Assembly (NCBI GenBank): GCA_904066235.2
Contig: CAJFCV020000002.1
Coordinates: 9,362,001 to 9,426,000 of the forward strand
Direction of reading: 5' to 3'
Length of the DNA: 64,000 nucleotides
Origin: Bursaphelenchus xylophilus
Taxonomy: Eukaryota; Nematoda; Chromadorea; Rhabditida; Aphelenchoididae
Under the pieces are notes generated by a model. The model did not search any database, was not told where the DNA came from, and saw only the letters and a list, made by a program, of their open reading frames with translations. Of this stretch, positions 1 to 12,915 are shown piece by piece (the first letter of the stretch is position 1; each line of letters starts with the position of its first letter). A program made the translations under genes and the position numbers.

Positions 1-212
1 AATGTTAGATGTAGATTGAGCACTATGATTTTTCGAAGAGAGCATCAGTGGTTCCTACATCAAAGAATTTTCATGTTTTAGTCGATAAATTTTGAATTTC
101 GGCCGATATTTTAGAATTTTTGGGCAAAAATATTAAAAAAAATGTAAAAAAGTAGTTAAAATTGCGGATTATTTCCATTGTTTTAAGTCAAGTTTAATGT
201 CCTATGTTTTAG
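1..212 (+). other. End of an intron of the first gene
   Basis: AT-rich sequence ending in a polypyrimidine stretch and TTTTAG at 206-212, directly before an open coding exon. I see no start codon or other exon here. The 5' part of the gene lies outside the window. Confidence 0.6.
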
Positions 213-3200
213 AACATCACGGAGATCCAGCGCTCCGACTTTGAACGAGGAACCGCCCTTCATTTCCACATTGGCCGCTGCCTGGACCTCTTCCTGAAAG
301 CCCTCCAAAGAACCCATGATCTGGGCCATGTGATTGTAACTCTCCATTCCCTTTCGAACCCCGCATTCTTCGCCTCGAGCTACCTCAGTCAAGATGTGAT
401 CCATCAGAAGATCCGCAAGTGCCTTCTTCTCATCAAGAATATGTTAATCCACCCGCGAAATGAATGGGCAACTCATTTCGAACAGTACGAAGTGGTGCTG
501 CAAAGCAGTGTCACCCACATTGCCAAGGCTGAAGTCAAAGTGGATTCGGCGTTGGTGACGAAATTGGCGGAGTTGTTGGGGAAAACGAAGAATCATTATA
601 AAAATATCAGGGTGAGTGGAGGTTTGGTGGTTTTTCGAAAATTTTGAGGGATTTTTTGAGATTTTTTTGTGGATTATGGATTGGGTTTGACTTGAAAAGG
701 AATGTTAGATTAAAGGAAGGTGGAATTTTGGGGATTATTAATCAATTTTTCAAGTTTGATCAATTTTTATATTGTTTTAGGCAAAAAGTTTGGAAGTTTT
801 AATATTTTTATAGTTTTTGATGTGAAATCATATGTTTTTTTGGTGGGAAATGGATCAGAGACTTCATGAGAGTTATAATTTTGCTTTTTTAAAATTAAAT
901 TTTACCTATTTTTATATTGATTTAGAGTAAGAAACGAGATTTTTTTTTTTTTTTTGAAATTTATCCGAATTTTTTTCCGGAAGATCTAAAGAACTTGTAT
1001 TTTAGCTGCAGACAATCTCCCGCCCCCATCCAATCCCTCACCGACCCCCACATATCGAAGATTCCTCGGCTTCGACTCAAGATTCCCAATCCGCCAAGGC
1101 CGAGAACGCCCAATTGATCATGGACGCAATGAAACAACTCCGCGCCGTGAAAACCCCTATTCATATGCAACAACAGCTCATCAGATTGCTGGAAAGGTAC
1201 TCGCAGAACGACCCGAAGGTCTTCAAGGTCCTGTTGAAACAGTTTGTTGAACAGAGAACGGCCGAAAAGCGGCCGTTCGCGGAAAATGATCAAAATAAAG
1301 GCACCAAAGCGAGTGAACCTCCACAGAAAATGGCTAAAAAGGTAAGAAATTTGGCGAGGAATATAGTGGAGATTTGGATAGTTGAAGAATTTTTGGGAAA
1401 TGAAGACTTTTGAGCAAAAAATTATATTACTTTAGGTATTTTTTGAAGCTTTTGGTCGATTTTGGTTTTTTTTGTTGTGTTTAAAGTGTGACTAGGATAT
1501 TATATAGGTATGAGGATATTTATGTTTGATTTTCAAAGGGTTTTAGAATGTTTTTTTGACCTTTTTGTTACCTAAAGTAATATAATATTTTTCTAAAATT
1601 GCCATTTTTTGATGTTGAATATAATATCAAGTATAAATTATTGTGTTTTCAGGACGTCCCATCCACCTCTGGCCTCTCAACCCTTCAAGTCAACTCGAAT
1701 TTGTCGAATTCGTCATCCCCTCGAAGAGTTTCACCCAAATCTCCAGCGATTCCTCGGGTTAACGGCGATTCAGCGAAGTCAAAATCCCCAGCGAACAATG
1801 ATTCCGATGATATTGAGATCCTGGGAGTAGTCCCGGCGGCCAAACCGACCTCGACTCAAAATGGAACACAAAAAAGTTCAAAATCGACGGAAAATCCTGC
1901 AAAAGAACCGAAGAAAAGTTCGACTTCCCAGAAAGATATCTCCCAGTTGTCGGTGGAATCGATAAAACAAGTCCTGATCTCGGCTAGACACGCTGGCCCC
2001 GAGACCTGGAGCAGCCTGCTCAAATCCCCAATGATGCTGGGAATCCTGAAGTTGCCACAGGCAGCCGAAATAATGAAAAGTTTGTTGGCCGCTGAAGGAG
2101 CTAGCAAAAGTAATACAGCGTCTACAGCAAGTCAAATTCAGCAGAATACAAGTCAGATTCAGAAAAAGAGTAGTGGTAATCAAGGTAGGATAAAGAAATT
2201 TTGTTTTGAGGGGGTTTTTGGGGGTTTGTTACAGTGACGAGATTTATATTACACTTGATAGATTTGATATCCAAGTGAAAAAAATACAAGCTTGAAATTC
2301 CCCAAAAAGACAATACACAAAATCTATAAGCCAGATGTGACTCCATAATGTCAAATATCGATACATTAATCATTCTAATCCAAGATTTCTACCCAGAATT
2401 TCACTTCTCACCTACTACAATGTAATTTTGCCTACCAATGTAAAACCAGAGACTAAATTTTGCTATAAATCGCTCTATTAAGTTCTACGCCCTTCCATAA
2501 ACCATTCACAACCGTCCAGACCTAAACCTTTCCTACAATTTTCCTGTAAAATTTATTTTGCCTTCTACAATATACAGTGGCGGACCTTATCCAGTGGCAA
2601 AAAACGTAACATTTTGCATCCGGAAGTATTAAAAAATGTGGCAAAATGCCTCCCTCCCCAACCAAAAAACTCCGTTTTGAAAGGCGTCCTTCACAAAAAG
2701 GACGGCCGCGCTTTTGAAAACGGATTTTTTAGTTGGGGAGGGAGGTATTTTGCTACATTTTTTAATACTTCCCGGATGAAAAATGGAACGTTTTTTGCCA
2801 CTGGATCAGGTCCGCCACTGTATATTGTAGTAGGCAAAATGATTTTATGGGAAAATTGTAGGAAAAGTTTAGGTCTGGATGGTTGTGTATGGTTTATGGA
2901 AGGGCGTAGGACTTAATAGAGCGAGTTATAGCAAAATTTAGTTGCTGGTTTTACATTGAAAGGCGAAATTATATTGTAGTAGACGAGAAATGAAAATTTG
3001 GGTACAAATCTTGGATTTGAACGACTGTGTATCGATATTTGGCATTATATGGTTACATCTGACTTATAGATTTTGTCTATTGTCTTTTTTTGAAAATTCA
3101 AGCTTGTTTTTTTCACTTGGATATCAAATTTATCAAGTGTAATATAAAAATTTTTATAAAATATTAATTTTTGATGTTTTTACTTTTAGATACTGCTGCG

Positions 3201-6200
3201 AAACCCCCGAATCCTCCCACACTAACTCAACAAACCTCTAGTCAACCTCCGAAACAGCCACCGGCCCCTAAAATACCTCAACTAAACGCTCTCAACTCAC
3301 AAAATGTGCCAAAGAAAACTCCAATTCCAACGAATGGAAATGTCCCACAGACAGCGAAAAAGCCCCAAATATCCATGAAAATGCCTCAAAAGACGGCCCC
3401 AGGAGCTCCTCAAACAGGCCAAGAGGATCTGACGAAGACCCCATTGTATGAGAAAATCAAAACCATGAGCAAAGAACAGCGTCAGCAGCTCCGACTTACG
3501 TTGAATAGCTCGAATAGGAGGACCAATGGAATCTCAGTGGAACAGGAGAAACAGCTGAGAAAGGTTCTGACCCTGTTTGACACAAATGTCGAAGGTAGGT
3601 TATATTGTAGTAGGCAAAAAGAGGTTATTTATTGGGAAAAAAGTGGTTTGTTGTGGGAAATATGGGTTTATAGAGATAAAATAAGGTTCTGTGTTTGAAT
3701 TTTGAAAGGTTTGTCCTTTTGCAATGGGTATTTTTTAGGATTTTTATCGAGATTTTTGATATTTTAGGTCATGGGTAATATAATTTTTGAATTCAAATTT
3801 GGAGTTATTGTGTTTTTAAGGAGTATAATGTTGTATTAAGACTAGAAAAAAAGTTGGATGTGAGTTTATTTCAGATTTAGGATATTTTTATGCGATTTTT
3901 GGTAGTTTAGGTCATCTAAAAATTTTTTTATGAAGGTTAAATTTTTCCTAAATTTTTTATCTCATTGATCGTATTTCAGCCTCCCGACCTCAGCCTAACC
4001 CTCCAGCCGTCACCAATCCATCGAAAAACACAGTAGGTATCTTAATTCCGGCCCTTTCACAACCCTATTTACGCCTCTATCCCCGCCCACCAGCACCAAA
4101 AAAATGACCAAAACTTTCCAATTTTTTCTTTGTTTTGGTTCTCTTTGAATTGTTTTAGGACGTTTCATTGTTCTGTGTTTGATTCCCGCTTGTGTTTCAC
4201 TCTTTTTCACTAATTATTTTTCCTTTCCCACTTACCGCAATAAACTATTTTTTTAATGTGCTTGTAGTGGTGATAGTGTTAGTGATAGACGCCAAAAATG
4301 TATTTGAGCTAGAAGTGGACTATTTGTAGATTGTTTTGAGCCTTGATTGGGTTTGTTTCGTTGATTGTGCACTTTGTAGTGGCCAAAAGATTATGGTGTA
4401 CTAGTCAGGTCTAGGTGAAGATAATTTTTTTGGGAAAAAAGATGGGGTTGATACTTTTTTTCTGTAGAGTGCATTAGCATTGCGTATTTTACAATCTTTA
4501 GAGATTTTTTTATAACTTTTAGGTCAATTTTTTTCATTCGAGACCTTATTTTAGCCTATTTTTGAGAAAATTGATTTTTTTTTGTTTGACAAATGCACTT
4601 GTAAAGTTTAAAATTTTGCTTAACAGGCGACAAGATCGTATTTTACAATTGAAAAAAGTCTTGTTTTTTATTTTTGATATGCGTTTTATTTTTTTTTCGA
4701 TATTTTTTAGTCATCTTTTTAAAGCCAAAGTTTTTTTCAAACCAATCAAGGCTCATTGTTTGTCCTAGAATTTCACAGCTAGCCACAAAATCTTTTTTAC
4801 ATTGCCAACCCATAATTTTTAAGCTCAATTTTACCTCTAAAATTTCAATTTTCAGCCAGTAACATCCACTTCTACCCCAATAAAGCCAACGCCTGAGATT
4901 TCAACGCCAACTTCAACGAAATCCCAAGCGCCGGTGACCTCGTTGAAACCGAAAGCAACTCCATCGAATAGAGTGCCATCTCCGAAGACCATCCAGAACC
5001 TTCAAAGTGCACTTTTGGCGTTCCAAAGTTTGGGTGGAAATGCGAAAGCCCCGCAAAATTCGATTTTCAAAACAGCCGCTGTTGACAAATCCACCGGTGA
5101 TAAGGAGTTCTGGGAGCATTTTCGCAAGGCCAAGGAGACCATGGCTCCTTTTATGTTCAAGGCGCAAAATCCGACGACGGCTGCAACGGCTCAAACAACA
5201 AGCTCTTTGAAGGTTCCTGCTGCGTTAAATGCTACTCAAAGTCAAGTTAAAACTCCTGTACTTCCTAAGGAGAATGTTAGCAGCACCACTAGCACTTCGG
5301 CGTATCAATTGAAGCCCACAACCACCCACAGTATGGCGAATATTTTGGGGACCAGCCAAAGCCAGAGTCAAAGTCCAATTTCAACGATATCTCAGGCCAA
5401 GAAAGCTCTCGTAACCTCAACTTCAACACCAACGAAGCCCAATGGATCTACTATGATCTCATCAACGTCCTCAGCGAACATCTCAACTCCCCTCAGCAGG
5501 GCAGCCAATTTATCTACACCTTCCACATCAGCTAACAAGATGACTTCGAACGTTCGAAACGCGCAACTAACCCCTCAGGCAATGAATCCCAACGATCGAG
5601 CGAAGCCTTCCGGCTCTAAAGCACCTACAGCAACTGCGGCGGCGAATGTCAGCATGGAGGAGGTGATGAAATTGTGCGTTGTAATGCAGAAACCCATGGA
5701 CAAGTGGACCAAGGAAGACGCATCGCTGGTTCAGAACAAATTGCCCGAAATTCAACGCCAATTCCTCGAGGCAACCATTGCGAACAACTCCGCCAACAAC
5801 CAGATGATGCTGATGATGCAGCAAATGATGCAGGGAAATCCAAATAATGAGAAGAAAAAAGCGGAAGAAGAGAAATTGAAGGCGGAAAAGGCACTGAAAT
5901 TGAAGATGGAACAGGCCGAAAAGCTGCGAAAGGAACAGGAATTGAAGAAGAAATTGGAGGAGGAACGCAAGAAACAGATGCTGGAAGAGTTCCGGAAGAG
6001 GGAAGAGGAACGGCGGCAACGGATTTTGGAGGAAAAAGCCGCCAAAGAAGCGGAAAAAAGAAGAAAAATTGAAGAAGAAAAGCAACGAAAATTGGCTGAA
6101 AAACAGGCGGAACAAGAGCGAAAAGCGGCCGAAAAGGCGGCCGAACTCGAACGCAAGCGATTGCAGGCCGAAGCGGAGCGCCATCGCCGCCTCGAGGAGG

Positions 6201-9137
6201 AGCGCCAGCGACAGGAAGAGCGCCGTCGCCAAATCGAAGCGGCCGAAAAATTGCGCGCCGAAGAGGAGCGCCGGCGAATCGAGGCGGAGCAACGCCGAAT
6301 GGAGGCGGAGCGACGGCAACGCGAAGTCGAAGAGCGCCGCAAAATGCAGGAAGAAGAGGCCAGAGCGGTGGAATCGATGAAAAGTTTGATCGACGATGAC
6401 CAACGCAGCAATTACACTGATGAAAGCGAGAGTTTCGAGGAGGAAAGACGAAGACAGAAGGAGGAGGAGCGAAAACGAGCCGTGGAAATGGAGCGCCTCA
6501 AGAGTTTGGAGAAAAAGAAGCTGATCCAAGAGCGAATTCATCGCGAAAACATTGAAAAACAACGCCAAATCGAAGAGAATCGAAGGCTGCAAGAGCAGCG
6601 GATTCAAGAACAGCGTCAGAAAGAGCAAGAAGACGCCAGAAAACGACAGGAAATGGAGGAATTGGAGAGAAAAAGACAAGAAGAACATGTCGCAATGATC
6701 CGAAGAGTCAAATCCGAGCAAATTGAAGAGTTCTCGAGGCATGGAGAATATAATTCCAGTCGAAATATGGAGCCAAATCCAATGCAAAATCAGGAAATCA
6801 TGGCGAATAGTGAGAATCAACCGTCAAGCGATAATGATGACTTTTTGGGATCGTTTCTAAGCGAACAATTGAAGAGAGATGAGCAGGAAAGAGAGGAGCG
6901 GAACAAGGCAAAAACTCAGAAGAAATCGCCAGCGATTGGGCAGCAACAATCCCCGGGAAATGCGTTTTATGCACAGCAGCAGTTTGTCGTCCCCCAGGGA
7001 GCTGCTGGATTCAGCAATCAGCCGCAAACTGCTTCCCTGCACCTTAATCAGCATCAAGCAGCGACTATTATGAACAATCAGCCTCAAGGACCGTCGGGAT
7101 TCCAGAATCAGCCAACTTTCAATAATCAGCCTCGATCTGCGGCTGGCTTCCAAAATCCGCCAAATCAGCCACGATCTGCAGCTGCATTTAATAATCAGCC
7201 TCAATCAGCTTCCGGATTTCAAGGCCAGCTTCAACAGACTCAAGGAATCAGCAATCAGCCTCAATCCGCATCTGCAGGCCATAATCAGCATCAGCAAATA
7301 GCAGTTATCTCAAATCAGCCTCAATCAGCAGCTGGATTCAGTAATCAGCATCAAGCAGTTCCTCAGTTCCAGAATCAGCCTCAAACAGTGGCTGCGTTCA
7401 ATAATCAGCATCAGCCAGGAGGAATCGTCCCGAATCAGCTTCAAAACCAAGCCTCAGCATTTCCCCAGCAATCCCAAAACAAGGTCTACGAGCGTCGCCA
7501 GATCCGTCCACCCAGCTTCTCCTCGAATCAGCCTCAAAATCAGCAACCTCAAGGCTTCCAGAATCCGATGAACACCTCCCCAGCAGGCCAAGTACAACAT
7601 CAGCAACAGCAAAATTTCAGCCTAAACGCGGAAAGAAGCCCATTGACGATCCCGAAAAGAAGCCCCATCAATCCCAGCAGCGCTGGCAGCAGCTCCAGCG
7701 TGAATAATGTCCCAGCCTCGCCAATAAACCCTCAGGCAATGAATCGATCCATGGGCCAGTACAACATGGGCAGACCGCCAATTCAACGACAGCAGGCGGT
7801 GGAAAGCCCCATAGCCAACTCGCCGCAGTTTGCGAACAATTCGCCGTATCAGAATCAACGGAGACCGTCCTGGTCGAACAATAACTCGTTTGAAAGTGAG
7901 TTTTTGATTGAATTGGAGGTGATATCCGGGTAATTTTGTGCCAATGGGTAGTCTAGAGGACTAAACTCTGTAATAAAATGGCCGGTGGTTAATTTTGAAA
8001 CTGCCACAGACAGTTATAGCGTTTTTAGCGACACATGTCACTTCTCTATCATGTATAATATAAAAATGGTTGTAAAACAGGGAAAAATTAGTTTATTTTC
8101 TGATTTGGCACTGAAATAGACGTATTATTAACTCTACTTGATTCGCTTTAATTTTTGAGTGATAGGGTGACATTTTATACGATGAAAGATGTCCTGATTT
8201 TCAAAAGTGAAAATTTTAAAATTGTTTGCTAAAATGATTTTAAATGTCGTATCATTAATTTTTATGTCATCTAGGATGACTGAAGAACAAATTGGCTTAT
8301 TTTAAAATCATTTTTTTTCAGATCAAAACTCCCCATTTGTGCCTCAAAACCCGATGATGATGAATATTTCAAACTCGATTGCCGGCAATTCCACAATGAG
8401 TCAGAACCCCGCAATCCAGCAGATGCAACGACAAATGTCGGCCTCTCAAATGCCAAACAATATGATGACCAATTTCCAAAGTCCACCGAATTCTCAGGGC
8501 TCGAATTCTAGCCAATCAGCGACGTCCCAGCCTTTCTCCAGCTTCATGAGACAAGCGGTCGGAGAAACTGCCCCCAGTTTTAACAATGGGCAAAGTATTG
8601 CAAACCCAAATATGGCATTTTCAGCTGGAATGAATATGCCGCCAGGACAGAATATGAATAATCGTGAGTTTCGGATTTTTGATTTTTTTTGAATTTTTTT
8701 TGGATTTTAGCTGAATTTTTGAAATTTTTTGCGATTTCATTTTTGAATTTTTGGAAATTTTTTATTATTTTTAATTTTTTTAAAAATTCAAAAATATTTT
8801 TTTTAAAATTTTTGGATTTTTTATTTTTTTTTTCTTGATTTTATCAAATTTTTTTTTAGTTTTTTTTTATTTTTGAAAGTTTTTTTTCATTTTAATTTTC
8901 TTAAAATTTCGAATTTTTTTTTTTTTTTTTTGAAATTTCCCATTTTTTCATATTTTTTTATCTTTTTTATAATGCCAAAAAAACTTTTATTAAAACTTTT
9001 TTTTTATTTAATTTGATTTTCCAATCTAAAAAAAATTTTTTTCAGAAATCCCCTCCCTCCCCAACAGCAATATGCCGCCGAACGGGGCCAACTGGCCGCA
9101 GGGACGAAACAATTTTTATCAGAATTACTACGGTTAA
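213..9137 (+). CDS. Large coiled-coil, Q/N-rich protein (5'-partial), function unknown
   Basis: Eight exons splice in one continuous frame: 213-611, 1006-1341, 1653-2184, 3190-3594, 3980-4032, 4856-7895, 8322-8663, 9046-9137 (TAA). All have GT/AG borders and consistent phases, giving 1,732 visible residues. The first exon is helical and Cys/His containing. Next come Ser/Pro/Thr/Lys-rich linkers. Around residues 905-1200 there is a highly charged E/K/R coiled coil. Around residues 1277-1577 there are imperfect NQPQ..A.GF repeats of a prion-like Q/N-rich region, and the C terminus is Asn/Met/Gln rich. The composition suggests a nuclear or RNP scaffold, but that is inference only. The RC...KNML pattern of the first exon weakly recalls TFIIS-N/LEDGF-IBD helical bundles; I do not rely on it. 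The intron at 2185-3189 carries a 910-bp palindrome. Confidence 0.8.
2244..3147. repeat. Long palindrome (about 0.9 kb), outer arms
   Basis: The left arm (2244-2572) and right arm (2823-3147) are reverse complements along about 325 bp with scattered mismatches and small gaps. The outer ends read TTATATTACACTTGAT and its inverse. The arms meet around a 246-bp palindromic element, so the whole block can fold into one hairpin of about 450 bp. It lies in an intron of the coiled-coil gene and would be present in its pre-mRNA. Confidence 0.85.
2575..2820. mobile_element. Palindromic TA-duplicating MITE, copy 1
   Basis: A 246-bp near-perfect palindrome starting CAGTGGCGGACC and ending with its inverse. 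It is flanked by TA on both sides (2573-2574, 2821-2822), as expected for Tc1/mariner-type insertion. Internal conserved words are GTGGCAAAAAACG, CCGGAAGTAT and CTCCCTCCCCAA. Four further copies in this window share these words. It sits at the exact centre of a larger palindrome. Confidence 0.85.
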
Positions 9138-9328
9138 ACGGTATATATGACAGCCCCCAAATCTCGTGCTCATTATTTATTAATTATTCCTCTTGTAATT
9201 TATGTTGTACATAAACGCCGCTTGTGACCTTCGGCATTTTTCTTTTGTCATCGCCTCCGGGGATTTGGCGGGCGATTTCGATTAGAATCCCGATAGCGCT
9301 TTTTGAGTTCATTTTGGAGATTTTTTTA

Positions 9329-12300
9329 ATGAAAATTTTCCTAATTATTCAAGGATTCGTAATTATTTTTGGAGGATTTTGGATTCTGGATTATGCGAAA
9401 GGCAAAAATGAAGATCCGTTTGAATTTATCGATAATTGGAGAGAGTTGCAAGAGAGGAATGAGGTCTATATTAGATCGGTTTTTAGAGTGGCGCATGGGG
9501 AATTTAGAGTGGTCATGGTGAGGAATGTGCTGTCCAGGTAAGGGTTATATTTGCCGAAATTATTAAGCAAATTATTCAAATTCTAAAGCTGAAAATTTGC
9601 TGACAGTTGGCTTAAATTTACAAGGGAAGTCTCCCCAAGTGCGACGCTCAGATTTTCTTTAAATTTTGCACACACGTCGGGTATGGACTAAATATCAATT
9701 CCTGAAAGTTTTAGCTCGCGCTTTGCAAGCGCCACCGAGATATTGAAGCATCTTTGCCACCGAGAGAGCACGCTAAACGTGGAGAGCGGTCAGAGAGAAA
9801 AGCGCTTTTTGGCCATAACTTTGGCAGTTTCGTGCGGAATTTTGGACGTAAAAAGTCGCTCACAAGGGAAGTACTTTTTTCTAAAAAATATGCGAGAATC
9901 CCAGCTCGCGCTTTGCAGAAACAACCGAGATTTTAAGATCGAAAGTCGGCGAAAATTTGGGACTTTTTGCCGAATTTCGGCACGAAAAGTTTCATGCTTC
10001 TTTCTACCATAGAGGGCAATGTTTCCACAAAAAATCAATTTTTTCCGCACAAAACTAGCAAAGTTATGGCCAAAAAGTGTTTTTCTCTACGACCGCTCTC
10101 CGCGTTTAGCGTACTCTCTCGGCGGAAAAGATGGTTCAATATCCCGGTGTTGCTTGCAAAGCGCGAGCTAAAACTTTCAGGAATTGACAGCTAATTTATG
10201 CCCGACGTGTGTGCAAAATTTAACGAACATCTGAGCATTTTTCTAGCAGAAGCAAAATGCTGAAAACGCTTTCCTTCTCATATTATTGCCCGTTGAAGAA
10301 TTTGCGAATTTCAGATAGAAAAAACCCCAATTTTCTTCTGTCGGCCATTTTTGCATGAGTTTGGGCTGAAAAATTAGCAAAACGATGTTAAGAAATCTAA
10401 ACTAATGCTCTCGTCTTTCAGCACATCAATTTTCTACTCACTAGACGGCAAGACCTGGCAAATTTTGAAAATCTCTTGTCAACGACCTGGAGAATGCCCG
10501 AGGCGATTTTCCTACGCCTGCGTATTCACTGGTTATGTTGGGTACATTTCTGAGGACTTTGCGACAGAAAAGACAAATGCACGGGTCGCGTATTTTAAAA
10601 CAATCAACAGTTCGAAAATTGTTCGACATCAAGTCATGTAAGCAAAGTTTTTATTAGGTACAGTTAAATCTCTATGCGACAAATCATAAGTGACAAAAAT
10701 GTATTCGTTACAGAAGGATCACGGTCTATAGAGGTCAATTTTGGCCTAAAATTAACTCTTGAGACATTTTAAACTGTTTGTTATAGAGAGGTTTCGTTTT
10801 ACAGGGGTTTTTGGAAAAGTGGTTCAACTTTACAAAGAGTCCCAATAAGACAAAAACTGCGTATAAAAAACAAGTTTAAAGATCGCAGAAGTCAATTTTA
10901 GGGCAAAATAAACCCTTGTATAACGAAACCCTTTTATAACAAATCACATTTTTTGGACCTGCCAATTCTTGAACATACCTTTAATATCAAGTTTTCAGAG
11001 ATATCAGGCCCATCAGGCGTCCAAAACAACACAAATTGGGCGTCTGTGTCCAACCGTTATTCCTCTACACAAACTGGCCCTTATTAGTCATGGTTTTCGA
11101 ATACTGGCTGCAACAACAAGCCACCGTATTCTACATTTATTACGAATCTCTGAGCCAGGACGTTTATAACATTGTAAATTACTATAAAAACACTTCCAGA
11201 AGTATTGAAATTCAGCTAATCGACTGGTCGAAAATCCCGAAATCAAAAAGTCCCAAAGATTTCGACCCAAATTTGTATTTGTATCGACTGGAACCGGAGC
11301 TAGCGATCTTCGATTGTATGCAGCGGATGAGAAAAATGGCCAAATTTGTGGTCCAAACGGACATTGATGAGATCATTTACTTGAATTCGAATGGAAATCT
11401 GATCGATTACTTGGAGCGATTGGAAAGGACTTATCCCAATATGGCGTCCGTCAATTTTAGAAGTCAAAGGGTCCGGATTGATGTAAGATTTTTGAAATTT
11501 TTTTATACCACAGTGACGGACCTGATCCAGTGGCAAAAATCGTGCCATTTTGCATCCGGGATGTATCAAAAATGTGGCAAAATGCCTCCCTCTCCAAGTG
11601 AAAAAAATTCGTTTTGAAGGGCCTCACAAAAAGAGCGTACGCGCTTTTGAAATCGGAGTTTTTTCACTTGGAGAGGGAAGCATTTTGCCACATTTTTGAT
11701 ACTTCCCGGATGCAAAATGGTACGTTTTTTGCCACTGGATCAGGTCCCCCACTTATGTAGCAACGATTTTTTTTCGAAATTTTATATACATGCTCTAAAT
11801 AGGTCGCTTATTGATCGCTGAAAATTTGAGCTCCCTTTTCTGGCCTTTCTTCAGCTTCAGCCGGGATATTCGAGAAACGTTTTTGCGAGAGAATGCGCAA
11901 AATCAGGAGAGTCGGCGAGGCAAAAAAGACGTTCAAATCATCACAAAACTTGACACAAATTTGGGAAACTTTTTTCAAAGGCATATGCGAAACTCTCATG
12001 CTCGCGCTTTACAGAAACAAACGAGATTTTTAAGTCCAAACTTGGCAAAAATCTGACATTTTTTTCCGAATTATGACTCGAAAAGTTTCATAATTATTTC
12101 TACCGTAGAGCTTGATACTTCCACAAAAAATCAATTTTTTTCGCACGAAACGCGCAAAGATACGGCCAAAAAGGGGGTTTTTCTCTGACCAGTCTCCGCG
12201 TTTCGCGTATTCTCTCGGCCGCAAAGATCGTTGAATATCTCGGCTACCCTTAAAGATCCCAAGCTAAAATTTTCAGCGATTGATACGTGGCATATGCCCG

Positions 12301-12915
12301 GCATGCGTATAAAATTTGAAGAAATTCTGATGGCCTTGAGGTACTTCTCTAGAGGGCGTTAGATTCTAAAAATCAGTTAAAAAACTAATGTTTCAGAACT
12401 CCTGGAACTCTCTCTCAACCCCCGAAAATTTCCATTTCTACCCTCTGAAATACTCGGCCAAGTTCGAAGATCGTATTTTCGAGCGTTCGCTGTACAGCAA
12501 GAACATTTACATTCCGGATCGCGTCGAGAATTTCGACATTCATTTCCGATTTCCGACAAAAAATCGGTTTATTCATTACAACGCCAGCATTTCCGATGGA
12601 CTGATTTTGCATCTCCGCCAGTTACCGGACATTTTCCCATGGAAGTCGGCTAAATATTCGATGGATTTGCGGGATTTGGCCTCAAAATTGGACTTTAATT
12701 TCTTCCGAAGAAGATCAAAAGCCCAGTTTCCCGAAATTTCCAATCATTTTCAACAATTTGGGAGCAATTTGACGATGGAAATTGAGAATTGTAGACAAAC
12801 AGCGCTGATGAAAAGACGGGAATTTTGTCCATCGCTGGAATTGTGCATTCCGTCGATGAATTTGCACAAATTTGAGTGGAAAATGGCGAAAAAATCGTGG
12901 ACTGTGATTGGATAG
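9329..12915 (+). CDS. Glycosyltransferase family 92 (DUF23) membrane protein
   Basis: Four exons, 9329-9537, 10422-10637, 10999-11482 and 12397-12915 (TAG), join in phase to 475 residues. ATG 9329 is preferred over an upstream GTG because it places a hydrophobic signal-anchor (FLIIQGFVIIFGGFWIL) right at the N terminus, giving a type II Golgi/ER topology. The core has the GT92 pattern: GVCVQPLFLYTNWPLL, then EYWLQQQATVFYIYYES, and the acidic TDIDEIIY motif at about residues 262-269, which probably holds the metal/nucleotide-sugar DxD equivalent. In nematodes members of this family galactosylate core fucose on N-glycans; the exact acceptor of this paralogue is not known. Two introns carry MITE copies. 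The last codons and stop are included in a downstream tandem repeat. Confidence 0.88.
9620..10236. mobile_element. Two head-to-head partial copies of the 445-bp CAGGGG element
   Basis: In the first intron of the GT92 gene. A first partial copy begins at TTA|CAAGGGAAGT (9620) and reads through GTGCGACGCTCAG and AGCTCGCGCTTTGCAAG. A second, near complete and opposed copy runs from CACAAGGGAAGTAC (9849) to GTGTGTGCAAAATTTAACG. The two share long inverted segments, so the intron can fold back. The right terminus is eroded (CATCTGAGCATTTTT). Confidence 0.7.
11511..11753. mobile_element. Palindromic TA-type MITE, copy 2
   Basis: In the third intron of the GT92 gene. It begins CAGTGACGGACCTGATCC and ends GGATCAGGTCCCCCACT. 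It has the same internal hairpin words as the 2575 copy: TGTGGCAAAATGCC, CTCTCCAAGTGAAAA and inverses. The right end is mutated. Confidence 0.8.
11790..12335. mobile_element. Degenerate copy of the 445-bp CAGGGG element
   Basis: Recognisable family words remain: CGAAAAGTTTCAT, CCACAAAAAATCAATTTTTT, CGCACGAAACGCG, GACCAGTCTCCGCGTTTCGC and TCTCTCGGCC. The termini are lost. It occupies most of the last GT92 intron after the palindromic MITE. Confidence 0.6.

Noticed and set aside
5567..6820. 417-codon minus-strand open frame (and shorter ones at 5752-6411)
   Set aside because: It is the antisense of the E/K/R-rich coiled coil. Low-complexity purine-rich coding DNA keeps the opposite strand open and gives Leu/Phe/Ser-rich nonsense.
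9224..9328. GTG-started N-terminal extension of the GT92 protein
   Set aside because: A nuclear eukaryotic gene would not normally start at GTG, and ATG 9329 gives a proper signal-anchor.
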